This document shows, piece by piece, positions 1-11,354 of a stretch of 64,000 nucleotides of DNA (within the stretch, counting starts at the first letter, position 1; every line of letters starts with the position of its first letter). The notes beneath the pieces were generated by a model that saw nothing but the letters and a program-made list of their open reading frames with translations, was not told the origin of the DNA and made no database searches. Source of the stretch: Hsuehochloa calcarea (taxonomy: Eukaryota; Streptophyta; Magnoliopsida; Poales; Poaceae); contig CM070598.1 in assembly GCA_036346395.1 (NCBI GenBank), positions 4,571,517-4,635,516 on the forward strand. Reading direction: 5' to 3'. A program made the position numbers and the translations under genes.

Positions 1-2619
1 GCCAGCAGAAAAGGGAATGACGTAATAAATGAAATGAAGTGACTGCGTTACAAGCGAGTTTTTCATGCACTTCACATATTTTTCTCTACCATCCACTAAT
101 CCTACAAGTGATCAAGTAGTGAGAAATGGAGAAATGGACGGTGTTGGAATCTTGAGAAAAAAAATTGTAGTTCAAAAAACTTCTTCGGATGATGTTGAGT
201 TTACCATGGTTGTCAAAATTGACCGCAAGCACCACATTTATGAGTTTACTCAGATCTGTTAGTAATTGGCTAATAGTATCTGAATGTTTGTGTTGTGGTA
301 GAACGCTGCACCATACTTAAATCTTACACATTATATTTAGAGTATATGACCTCTTTTACCTATTATGCAACTATACAAATGCATATTTATTAATTATTTA
401 ATTAAACCTGAAATGCTCAGCCCAAGCAAAGGAAGTAGGAGCTTACATATTGAAGTTAATTGGCAATAAATAATCTTCATCTTCTGTATGGCTTTCATCT
501 ACCTTTGTTGATTTTACGTAGGTTGTGTATCGTGAAGCGATATTTTATGGTACAGCGGACAACAGAGAAAATGCCACTCTAATTTGTTGGCTTTTACCAT
601 ATATGCAACGTTACATCTATAAGATGCATAGAGATACTTATATGACCTTTCAGCAAGATGAGATCGTGAAGCTTAGCAATCTTCAAGTTATTGTTGTTGA
701 GAAGTTATTCCACAAGTATATGCTGAAAGGACATAAGAGTTCTTCTAAGAAAAGATTCAAATGCCATTGTCTTTTGCAGGTTAGTGTCTACCTTTCTTCT
801 GCCATTATAGACATAGTAACTAGTAAGGAATTACCTGCTTGCCATTAGTCTCTTGTTTCCCAAGCTTGTCTGCATTTCTTGTAAAGGAAAGATGGAAACA
901 GGTTTCAAATTCCGGATTTGCAAAAAAAATCCCAAACCACAGCCGTACTGGCTCCACTGGGAACCCGTTTTTTCACAGGAATTTTATTGGTTCCTGGCCG
1001 ATTCCCGCCCGGAATTACTGTTAATTGATTTGTATTCACATTTTATATTTAAATTTGAATGTTTCCATGCCGGGATTTGTTTTCCCGGTACCCACCGGGA
1101 AAACCTTTTACCGGTGGTAACTGGTGGCTGTTTACCACCTGGATTTGGAACCCTGGATGGAAGACTTCTTGCTTTAGTTAGATGGTTTGTTCTCAGGTCC
1201 CTTGTGTTAACACTGAATATAGTGATATACTTTGCATTTACATCCGAATAATGTTACATTGCTATAATTTCCGGTTACCAACCATTCATTGTTTGCTTTA
1301 AACCTGTTTGCTAGCATTATTTATCGACTTTCTTTTCTTCTGTGTGTAAGCTTCACACCTCTTGAAGTTTCTGAGACACAAATGCATGCATGATGTACTC
1401 AACAGTAACACTTTGCTCTGCTTAAGTTATCTCCCATTATTTTAAAAATTCATCTGATCTGTCGCCGATTTTTCAGGGAAACATTCTTTATGCTACGCAA
1501 GAAGCTGATTCGCATTCAGTGTTTCTTGAACTTTCTAGACTTTTCTTCGATGGATCCCCTGATCTGCACTTTGCAAACTTTCTACACATGGTCAAAACAA
1601 TGGCAGATTCTGGCACCACTGTTGAACAAATAGAGTCTTTTATCGTTAATAATCAGAATGTGCCCGAGTTGCCTGAGCAGGAAGCTGTTTGGTCCCTTTC
1701 TTCCTTGTTTGCAGCCGACCAAGGTGTAGATTCCCAAACGGTAGAATTCCGACCTGCATGTGAATTCAATATTCCCAGGCATCAGAGGACACCGGGAATT
1801 GTTTCAAGTTGGCCGCCTACTAACTGGAAAACAGCCCCCGATTTTACAACATGTCACAGAAGCCAGCATGGACTCATGCAAGAGACAAAGGTTAATGATG
1901 TTGGACCTTTGTTAGACTTAACCAAGCCTGTTGAGTGTGGACACACAGAAGATACTTGGGTTCCTGTTGAGCTCGAAGGGGATTGGATTATAAAAGCGGA
2001 TTTAAGTACAGAAAATACTTTACTTGCAGAAAGTACAGTGGCAACTGGTGATGAGCCTCAGATGGTGATGTCTGTTGACTCTTCCAGTGCGCCTGCTTAT
2101 TTGGACTTGGAGACTGGAAGTTCAGCAAGTCCAGTTGCTGATGCTGAGTTAACATACTTCAATGATAAACCGACCAATGTTTCAGAAGAGAGGGATAGGC
2201 TCTGTATAGGGGCTCCAGTTGCAAGCCAGTTAAACAGAACTGGCAGGCTTGGTGAAGCTGTAGCCCACAAATATTTTGTTGAGCAGCTAGGATCCAATAA
2301 TGTCAGGTGGGTAAATGAAGAAAGTGAAACCGGACTGCCTTATGATCTTGTTATCACTCGCAAAGAGGGTTTCACAGAGTATGTAGAGGTGAAGGCAACT
2401 GTATCTTCAAAGAAAGATTGGTTCTACATCACATCGAGGGAATGGCAGTTTGCATCGGAGAAAGGGGATTCATTTAGCATCGCCCATGTTGTGTTGTCCG
2501 GTTCAAAGAAAGCAAGTATTGTAATGTTTAAAAATCCACACAAGCTTTGTCAGCATAAAGCATTACAACTTGCTCTGTTGGTGTCGAGACAGCATAAAAG
2601 TTCATCGGCGGCAACGTAG
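1..2619 (+). CDS. NOV: NO VEIN (NOV)-type protein, 3' terminal exons (partial)
   Basis: C-terminal part of a NOV-like plant nuclear protein; the 5' part lies left of the window. Exons read as about 38-257 (uncertain), 522-779 and 1477-2619, with tag/gt and cag/gt style borders and the stop at 2617-2619. The middle exon encodes REAIFYGTADNRENA and YMQRYIYKMHRDTY; the last starts GNILYATQEADSH, runs through LSRLFFDGSPDLHFANFLHM and ends in a DUF3883-type domain from GRLGEAVAHKYF. This domain has a PD-(D/E)xK-nuclease-like pattern: YDL at 2341-2349 and EVK at 2386-2394. Arabidopsis NOV acts in auxin-dependent vascular and cell-fate patterning; its biochemical activity is not established. The junction from the first exon to 522 is one base out of phase, so that exon end is doubtful. 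Intron 2 carries a hAT MITE. Family call is firm, the first exon is tentative. Confidence 0.85.
899..1155. mobile_element. hAT-like MITE in NOV intron
   Basis: A 257-bp non-coding element between near-identical 8-bp direct repeats, gatggaaa (891-898) and gatggaag (1156-1163). Its ends are imperfect inverted repeats: CAGGTTTCAAATTCCGG on the left and the complement of CAGGGTTCCAAATCCAGG on the right. An 8-bp TSD with CAGG termini is the hAT signature. Open frames across 839-1251 are chance frames in this intronic element. Confidence 0.7.
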
Positions 2620-2835
2620 ACAAATGCCAGTTATATTGAAGCCAACACTGACGACCATCTGCGGATTGAATAATTGTTTCGACTTGTCAGTAGAAATGAG
2701 CGAGATATGCATATTTAATGAAGCCTTTCCTACATCGATATGAAAGATAGATGCTTTCGCTGATCCAACCTACGATATCTCTCTTGTTTTGGAAGGGAGA
2801 TTTGCTAAAGTTACGAGATTACGAGCATAGCGTTC

Positions 2836-4140
2836 GGTTTGCATAGTAAGCACCCGTAGAATAGAATTTCTTTGTATTTTCTTAAATACCTTTTGTTTTT
2901 TTCATAAATATGTATGATATATTCTTTTGTAATATCTCTTTGTACTATTTATATATATTACCTATTAGGTTTCATGAATATATATACAATATTCATAATA
3001 TAATATCAGAGTTATGGTATCCGCTGCCATTCTACCACCACTTAAAGCCCGACGCTGCTTGACATCTCCCATCCTGCCATCGCTACACCCGAGGATGACG
3101 CAGGTCGAGCCCACAGCGTGTCGCCCTTCGCCTGACATTGGTCGTCATCACCCGACCTGCCACCGCTTGACTCAATGTCGTCGCCCCCTGACGCCCGACC
3201 TGAGGATGACTCGGGCTGGGCCTGCCGCCGTTCGCACGGGCAGCCATAGTTGCCATAGCTCAGGACGAGACTGATTTTTTTAGGAAACAACTGGCGGTTT
3301 CCTTTAAAAAAGTTTGGTTTCAAAAAAACACACAGAACATTAATTTAACCATCGAGTCGTTCAACGCTATCTGTTAGATTTCGTTACCTTGGTCGTCGCC
3401 TATCGATAACTTTCGTTCCATCAGCTGCGATTCCATTCTCTAGAACAAAGTTTCATAGGATGAACTGCAGGTTGCGGTCTCCACTCGTAGAGATCACGCT
3501 CAATGGTATCTGTCTCTGGGGATATGTCACTGGTGCTCGACTTTGTCTGCCGTCGCCGGTTCAGCCTCCTCTCAGACAGTCTACTTCTGCACCCTCTGCA
3601 GAAGATAATGTCGCCAAGGAGGCAGAGGTTACTGCTGCTAATGCTGCTGATAAGGTATTTCAGTATATCATAGACGCCTTTGAACACTGGTATGCTGATG
3701 AGGCCCGTGTTCGAGTCATCTTGGTGGTCAGTGTCGACGATTCCATCCAACAAGGCATTGTTGGTATGTGTTCCACTCGTTAGATCTTAGAGTACTTGCG
3801 TGAGCGATGCCAGTAGAGCAGCGAAGCTCAGTTCTTTTCGCTGAAGTGTGAGTTGGGGAGTTTTGCCAGGAGGATTCCTTCGTCGACAACTTCTTCCAAG
3901 CCCTGGTCAGTCTCTGACGCAGGCTGAACGAGCTAACTTCTCCGCTCTACCAAGAGTGTCATAAGATGTAGAAGTCGGATCATAACCGCATTCGCTTTTA
4001 TGATTTTGTTTACCTTCTTCACCCATAATTTGAGCATGATAGAACTCAACTATTGACCGATAATCACCGATGCTATTTGCTTTACGGATAAATGATCTCC
4101 AGTGATGGTTCTTGGCCATGCCACGTGCCATCAACTCTTG
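2836..4140 (+). mobile_element. degenerate Copia retrotransposon fragment (LTR end, primer site, gag remnant)
   Basis: An AT-rich LTR-like stretch ends near 3000 and is followed by a primer-binding-like TATCAGAG at about 3005, as in Copia elements primed by initiator Met-tRNA. Downstream, 3460-3783 keeps a gag-like frame (DKVFQYIIDAFEHWYADEARVR, then SVDDSIQQGIVG), which breaks down after 3783 with scattered stops. No second LTR was recognised, so both boundaries are approximate. An ordinary gene is unlikely because there is no plausible start, splice structure or continuing frame. Confidence 0.5.
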
Positions 4141-5555
4141 TCTGCAAGACTGCGATTATGGATAACTGATTTGTAACTGTAGTTTTTTTTTTTTGGAACA
4201 GATGTTACTGTGGTTATAATAGTTGGTATACACCCGATCTTGTTCTCTTTGCTTGGTGGTGGCTGAACGTGCTTGATGAGAAAAATTGTACAGAAATAAA
4301 ATGTCACTGATTCGATGTTACCATGTGCTATCGGTTAATAGTAATACTAGAATGAACCCATATGCACCGCCTGAGTCCCCAGCGGTGGATCCGAATTGTC
4401 TACAGTATTGCAGAGAAGTGGCGGAGGATAGCGTTTGCACGGAGATGGACCGGATCCTGCGACGTTGTCGAGACGGGTTAGGTAATAACATCGATGTATT
4501 TACTACTAAGCATAATCACAGTCGGCCCAACTGGCTACAGCACAGCCCAAGATGAGCGCCATTTGAAGAGCGCAGAGCATGTACTCCTCCCGAATTTTGT
4601 GATTCCAATTCGGTTTGCCGCGTAGAGCGATTGGACAATCACGCGCTAGCCGTTGGCAGCGGATTGGCATCCTCTAATATTCCATTTGGAATATCGCAGA
4701 TGAATAGTACTATAACATGCAGTAGAACTGAACTGTCGAATCATGAAAGAATGATACGGATCAATTAGCATAGTGATACTATAGTGTTTGTAAACAGTAC
4801 CAACTGTAGTGTTTTTGCTACAATATTTTGATGCGGTACTTTTGGCACAATGCAGCTCTTGATCTCAGCATCTTGTTTTAGATCCGACAGCTCGTACACG
4901 ATGTCATGTTACCATTCATCCGTGACATTGCTACAAAATGTCAGAGGATATGCTTCCGTTGACAACACCTCCATGTGTTGCGTCGCTCGCGTGTGCATAG
5001 CAAATGTGTGCCATGCACGGTCTGTGTGGAACGCCGAAGCTAGCTTTGTTGGCTGTCTCACGGCCCAGTGCGCACATAGAATCCAACTGAACTCCCACTC
5101 CGCCCATGCGCGATTATTCTGCTGTTTTCATATGATTGGCGTGCTTTTTAGCAAATCTAGTCCTCTCGTACGACCAAAACCGAGAATGGCACCACGGAGC
5201 CAAGTCTGACCTATAGGGGCACGAACCAGACAAATCCGAAAATGACATTGCAACGCCGCGTGGACGCACCACGGACCAGGCAAGTTCGGGCCCAGAGGCA
5301 CATCACTGCCCTAGGCCCCCTGGACACACCCCCCCACACACACACACGTTATCGACATTTCATGTGAAGTTCGTCGCCGTCGTCATTTCATGTGAAGTTA
5401 TGGAATAAAATTTTAAAATTGAAATTAACGAAATTCCAGAATAAAATTTGAGAGATTTCACAATGTAATTTGTGAATTACATGACACGCAGGGTTTGATT
5501 ATGTGCATTAGAAACGACAGCATACACGAATCAACAAGCCAAAAACACCTACGAT
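4141..5555. other. intergenic, no recognised feature
   Basis: Short unrelated open frames only (for example 4286-4555 and 4850-5209); none resembles a known family or shows exon structure. A CA-rich microsatellite lies at about 5330-5348. Nothing else can be supported. Confidence 0.5.
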
Positions 5556-5559
5556 ACAC

Positions 5560-7760
5560 GCGTGTGTAAGATCGAGGAGGCCGACTAGAGGGAAGGTGAA
5601 TATGCAGTTTTAAAAATCTCTTTGGCTAACACCTATTTTAATACATAAACTAACAACAAATTAATTTTACACAATTAAAACCTAAATCAACTAAGCTTGA
5701 CTAAGTGCACCAACAATATACAACAAATAAAGACTTGCAAGCATACAAAGATATATAAGCAATTAATACAAGAAATATAAATTGCACAAAGTAGAACAAA
5801 CCACAAAATACACAATGATATTTTACCGTGGTGTTCGGAGACTTGTCGGTCCTCCCTAATCCACGTTGAGGTAAGCCTAAACGAATTGGACCGACTCCAC
5901 AAATTAAGCCAACACCTCTGAGGTAAGTCCAACCACTTGAATTGGTTCCAACACGAACCAACGCCTCGATCACTTGGGGTTGTTCTTCCACCACTCCGGA
6001 GATGGTGAGCACCAAACCACTCACAACCACGCCGGACCTTCTCACAAGCTTCTTGAGAAGATCACTGGTCACGACGCCTCCACACCGTCTAGGTGTCGGC
6101 AGACACCAAGAGTAACAAGACTCAACTTTCACTTGAACTAATCAATTGTTTAAGCTTAATGGACACACAATCCACTACCTAAGGTAACACATGCACTTAG
6201 AATTTGCTCTCCAAGTTCACTAAGTGCTCTCCAAGAGATGAGAGGCTTGCTCTTTGCTCAAGAAATGAATATGAGGTGCCAAAAAATTTTCCCAACCGAC
6301 CAAGGTGGGTATATATAGCCCACACACAAAAATTAGCCATTGGAAGATATTTTGCTGGAAAATCAGCATGAGCGGTACTACCGCCGTTCATGGGCCAGTA
6401 CTACCGCACCTACACGATAAGCACAGTAACGGCTATATCAGACGAGAAATTAGCCATTGAAAATTGCAGCGCGGTACTACCAACGTTCAACTCGCGGTAG
6501 TTCTGCAGTCCGATCATTCCGTTTTCTGAAGGGTGATACTACCGCGTCCACTCAGGTCCAAAGATGGCACCCTCTGGAAAATACGTACCACCACAGTTTC
6601 AGAATTATCAATCAGCGGTAGTTCTGCACCCAACATGTCGGTACTACCGCACTTCCAGAAAAGCAAAGAAATTCGCAAGAAGTGTCTCTCTGAAAAAAAA
6701 CGTGTCGCAAAAATTTCGGCACAACCGACATGCGGTAGTTCCGCTCTCATAACGCTGGTACTATCGCACAACGGTAGTTCCGCCTTCTTAACGTTGGAAC
6801 CACCGATATTCCTGAGAGAAGCTCAATTTGCAAAACACATTTGCTAATTGACTTGCGATTCAAACAAGAGTTAGAGGTAAGATTCTCAACAAGTTGTAAA
6901 ACACATTTGCGAACTTTTAGAATCACACCGCAAGGAATAAGATACGTGGACTAAAACCATTTGCAAACTAAAGTCACATGCTACTAAAATCATGCATGAG
7001 CATCAACTATTTGCAAAACACATTCGCAAATAATAGCATCATGCTACAAGGCTAAGGTGCATGGACTTCAACCATTTACAAAACACATTTGCAAATTATA
7101 GTTTCATGCTACAAAGATTAAATGCACGAGCCTCGGCTATTTACAAAATATATTCGTAAATAATAGCACCATGCATAGATGAGCTAAAGCAAACACAATG
7201 AGCTGTCAACATATGACTAACTAATGCTACTAGTTAAGACCCCTCTTAATAGTACGGTAACCTATACTAGCAATCGGTCTTCCATCCAAACACCAAGGGC
7301 GGTAAAAGTCTAAGAACACATCCTTAGCCCTAGTTAGTCATACATTTGCCTTAAGCAACTTCTTGAAGTTTTATGACGCACATCTTCACTTCAAGTCCGG
7401 GTCCTTAACTTTGATAATCATCAACACATGATGATCTCTCTTATTTCGAGATCTTGCTTGATGCTCATCAATTCATGATGATATCCTTCACATGATGGGT
7501 CTTCTTCTTGAACATCATCGACACACGATGATTTTCTTTTCTTCAAGCTCTTCATACGCATCAATACATGATGCATCTTCTTCTTAAACATTGACTTGAT
7601 GATGATCAACTCACGATGTCATCCCAAGTCTTCGTTATCCTGGAACATAACCTATTCATCTAACTCATGAAAATTTTAGTTCCATAATATGATTATTATT
7701 AATTACCACACCATACCATTAACTCATAATGGTGGGACAAGATACTTCAATCTTTCCCTC
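5560..7760 (-). mobile_element. Sirevirus-like Copia LTR region, minus orientation
   Basis: At 5570-5605 the sequence gccgactagagggaaggtgaa is the complement of the tattcaccctctctagtcg motif common near the U5 end of many grass LTR retrotransposons; a + oriented copy of that motif is at about 18063-18081. At the other end, 7740-7780, the minus strand reads like a polypurine tract (accaaagagggaaagattga) preceded by gttatcatcaatt, as at the 3' end of such elements. Between them, 6372-6790 is packed with cggtactaccgc-type palindromes. I infer an LTR of about 2 kb. Exact ends and a TSD were not found. Confidence 0.45.
6372..6790. repeat. cluster of GCGGTACTACCGC palindromic motifs
   Basis: At least eight full or half copies of gcggtac/taccgc or cggtagt/ttccgc occur here, among them a perfect gcggtactaccgc at 6372-6384 and further copies near 6471, 6483, 6535, 6614, 6640, 6730 and 6770. 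Families of palindromic motifs in the U3 region of LTRs are known in Sireviruses. Role unknown. Confidence 0.7.
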
Positions 7761-9049
7761 TTTGGTAATTGATGATAACAACTTCAATTACACATAAATT
7801 GAATGTAGATAAATGAGAGAACAAATGAGTATATATGAGCTACACAAGTTTATATACTCAAGGATATGTTTCAAAGTAGATGTCCCAAATATATGTAGAG
7901 AACAGGATATGGATCAATACTAATGAAACCACAAAATATAGAGTGAACCCTCTAAATGTGTGCATACACAAATGTGTAATAGGAACGTATGCACATATTT
8001 AAGTTATATTTATAGTGGAGTTCAACCTATATTTTGGATTCGAGTAATGCAACAATATATAGAAATATAATGTCGAATGCATACATCGTTGATTTTTACC
8101 TTTTATATCCAAATGAGACTACACACTAGATATAACAATAAAAATATTAGTCTCATAAATAGATTTATCATTAATCACCAAAACACTCCATTAACTCATA
8201 ATGGCGGGTCTAGATCTTTCAGCGTGGCTTTTTTTAAAATTAAAAAAAGGATAATCAAAATTAGTCTTGGTAGCTCATTGGTCCCTCTCCCCTGTCTCTT
8301 GATTGCCCGCAGCGATGGTCAGTCTCGAAGGCAACCCTGTTCTGCGAGATAGACTGGAAGATTAAATAATGTTAGCAGAATGTAGGACGAAATCAATAAC
8401 CAGGATGCAAATTGAACAACACTTACATTTTCGATCCGAAGTGTGTCAGACAACGGGAGCGTTATGACATCCGTCGGTCTCACTAGCAGGAGCATTTACC
8501 TTGTCGACCGATGCCTCTTCAATAGGATCGGTACGTAAAATTTCCATCGCTCGAAGGTCTCGGCTCACTTCACATAGTTCGATATGTACTTCTGCTCGAT
8601 AAACGTCTTATCATATATGTCTGCACCGTCGATCCATTGGACGAAGTTACAACGCATCTCGAGCTATCATTATGCGTGAATAAAGTTAGAGATATGTAGA
8701 ATGGAACGTAAGGTGTGAAAAAATCATTGTGTACGTAAGATTCGCTTACAAGGATGTTTCCACATGTATAGTGCGTCCGGACGACGGTTGCCGGGTGTAT
8801 AGACTGAATGATCTTCACCAATTCTTCGCACACACATTACATACGAGAAACAGCGAGAATTGGGGGACAACTGAGGAGGGGGAGGGGTGGGGCGTGCCCT
8901 TGGAATCAGACTTAGCTATGTGACGCGTCTCACCGCTCTGCAGTGCTATTTTCGAATTTAATATTACGGAAATACTAGATTTGTTAAAATACACGTAAAC
9001 CGTGCCAAAACAGGAAGAAGAAAAAAAACAACTCCCCGCGCACTTCCGA
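7761..9049. other. AT-rich intergenic sequence with a duplicated motif
   Basis: The segment attaactcataatggtggga at about 7717-7737 recurs as ttaactcataatggcgggt at about 8190-8209, so 7690-8215 may hold two degenerate copies of one retroelement end. From 8250 to 9049 I see no coding or repeat structure that can be named. Confidence 0.4.
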
Positions 9050-9480
9050 GAGGCATCCGGCGCCGGCACGCGCATCATCACTCTCTCCGTCCCTCCCGGT
9101 CGTACCTGTCACGCGGAAGCGGAACGCGCGGGAGAGCTCCGTTGCGTTCAAACCAAACCAACCTACCAGACTACTACCACGGTCCACCGTTTCCGCACGC
9201 TCCCCGACCGAACGCCACGCCAACGCGACCCAGCGCATCCACGCCACTGCGCGCGGTCTCCCGGGTGACGCGCGTCGCGTCGCGTCGGTGGTGTGGCGTC
9301 TGGGTTGGGTCGGAGGGGGTGGACTCCTTCTCTCCTCGACCTCGCTGCTTCTTCCGTCTCCGCGTCGTCCAGACTTGCAAATCCACGCACGCTCCATCGC
9401 CCTGCGTGCGCGAACACCCGTATCGTCCACCCAGAGGCAACCACGCTACGCAGCCAATCAGAGAGAAACTGTTGGGAAAA
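9050..9480. other. GC-rich island, promoter or first-exon-like, no assignable gene
   Basis: An abrupt GC-rich block between AT-rich flanks, with many overlapping open frames on both strands as expected from composition alone. A CCAAT box (agccaatcag) lies at about 9450-9459. The block resembles grass 5' ends, but no downstream exon with a recognisable protein follows on either strand. Confidence 0.3.
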
Positions 9481-11330
9481 AGCGGTTTTAGCAGATTTTT
9501 AAAATTAATTTCAGCAAAATATAAATGACCAAATTAACATATAATTATGTAATTCTTTCAAATCATCTAAAAAGAACAATATGCTTAACTCCTACAACAT
9601 GTGCACAAATGAAATCAGCATAAGATTAAGATTAAACATTTTGATATTACTATCAGATGTAGAGTTACACAAGATTTTAACATTTGCATTCTCAATACTT
9701 TAGTCTATAATCTTCATTAATTAAACATGACATGATAGATTCAAAATTTGAACTCTAACCAATACTTCACTAAATTGTCAAATGACCTCAACATCAAAAG
9801 ACCACAACATATACTTTCGGTCAATCAGGGAACTACAAATGATCACACACAGAACATCAAATTACCAACAGAATTTGATGACTCCAAGTGAAACTAAATA
9901 CAAAACACAAGATCAGCAATACTTTCACTTGGATAACAAAGAAGAATGTTAACAGAACTGCTAGTGACCACTTGATTCAGAAGTTGTAAAACAACTAGTT
10001 CCACCTGAAAGTAAAAGCATGACAAGGGATCAAGATGACAACAGTAAGTAACAAAGTAGAGCTCAAATATGAATTGATTATCAATTCAATTTCAGCATTA
10101 GACCATTATCATCACAGAGCAGAAAGGCAAGCACACATAAAAATTTCTTTGCACTATACACTAGCCACAATAATCAATCCAATCTCATATCAAATATTTC
10201 AACTAGCACAACACATATATAATGCAAAGTGAAATGAATCACAGGTATACTCGCAGAGCAGATAGCATTCAAAGCTATTGAAATGAACAGGCAAGGCACG
10301 CCAATAGACGCTGTCTCAGAAAACCTAGCATCTTGCTATGCCGCGCAATATAGACGAGATTGACGGAGATACAATATCGATCCCCGCAATCCGGGACACA
10401 CTGAATCACGAAGTTGAGGTGCATGAGAAATGCCGCTCAAGACCACCACAAGATGATCCGGCCGAAAGCACCAATGGGCATCAACCAAAAACCTTCTTCT
10501 TCTCAAGTTCAAGCCAATTCAACCGGTTCTCACCACCAAGAAAATCAAAGCAGACCCTCACAAAACCTCAAACGAGAAGAGGTAGCCAGCCAAAGAGAAA
10601 ACTGAGATACGCCGAAGGAAGAAAGAACCAGCCCTTACCACCTACTGTGCCGGATCAAATCGGCAGTGCGGTGGATTGCCAATCCCTCAAGAATCGAAAA
10701 ATCAGACCGGGAGAGGAACCAAAGAGGAGTTGCTCTTCACCAAAAAATCCAGACGGGATGAAAAACTGACAGCCGTACTCACTTAAATCCAAGGGAAAAC
10801 AGAGGAAGGCTCAATCCGACGCAGCACAACGGCAGACGAGAATCACGTTACTACTACGCCTCCATCGCCGGCCCCAATGACCAGTGGGCCCACTATTCTA
10901 TTTCTTTTTCCTTTTTCTTTTCTCTATTTGGAAAATTCCCAAAGAGGCCCCTGAAATACCCAGCCGTGTGTAGCATCAAGCAGTTCAATTAATTGGAGTA
11001 ATACTGCACATTACATCCGGATAATTAACTCGCCCTGGTTCCTGGTTGAATTGATACCCGAAAATCCCACGACGTCAGGAGGGCAATCAGACGGGGTAAT
11101 GCGTTCACGCCGGAATATTCAAGTTCACATATAAGCAAAAAACTGGGGGAAGCAAGCCGTTACGCGCAGTCAGCTGCCGTCGGGTCAAAATCGCCAATCC
11201 TGCCTGCCACCCCACCACCGCAACGGTCCACTTCATCATTTACTCCCGTAGATAACTAGCCCTGCCCCGTCCCAAACGGCTACCGCTTCACGAAATCACG
11301 AGTCACTCATTCCGCTTCGCCGATCGCCCC
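9481..11330. other. unassigned AT-rich to GC-rich segment
   Basis: 9481-10300 is AT-rich; 10300-10870 is GC-richer with a 143-codon frame (10338-10769, +) that matches nothing I know and is probably chance. Read on the minus strand, the segment resembles a 5' UTR followed by an AT-rich intron or LTR leader, but no coding exon follows. The right end, about 11100-11354, is promoter of the next gene. Confidence 0.3.
11130..11135 (+). promoter_or_regulatory. possible TATA box of the GALT gene
   Basis: TATAAG in the context cacatataagcaaa, about 220 bp upstream of the start codon at 11355. Spacing leaves a 5' UTR near 190 bp, normal for a plant gene. Based on position and sequence only. Confidence 0.35.
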
Positions 11331-11354
11331 CGGCCAACTCCCCACCTCACCGCT

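Noticed and set aside
853..1251. 132-codon frame in the NOV intron
   Set aside because: It lies across a hAT MITE inside the intron and has no recognisable protein features.
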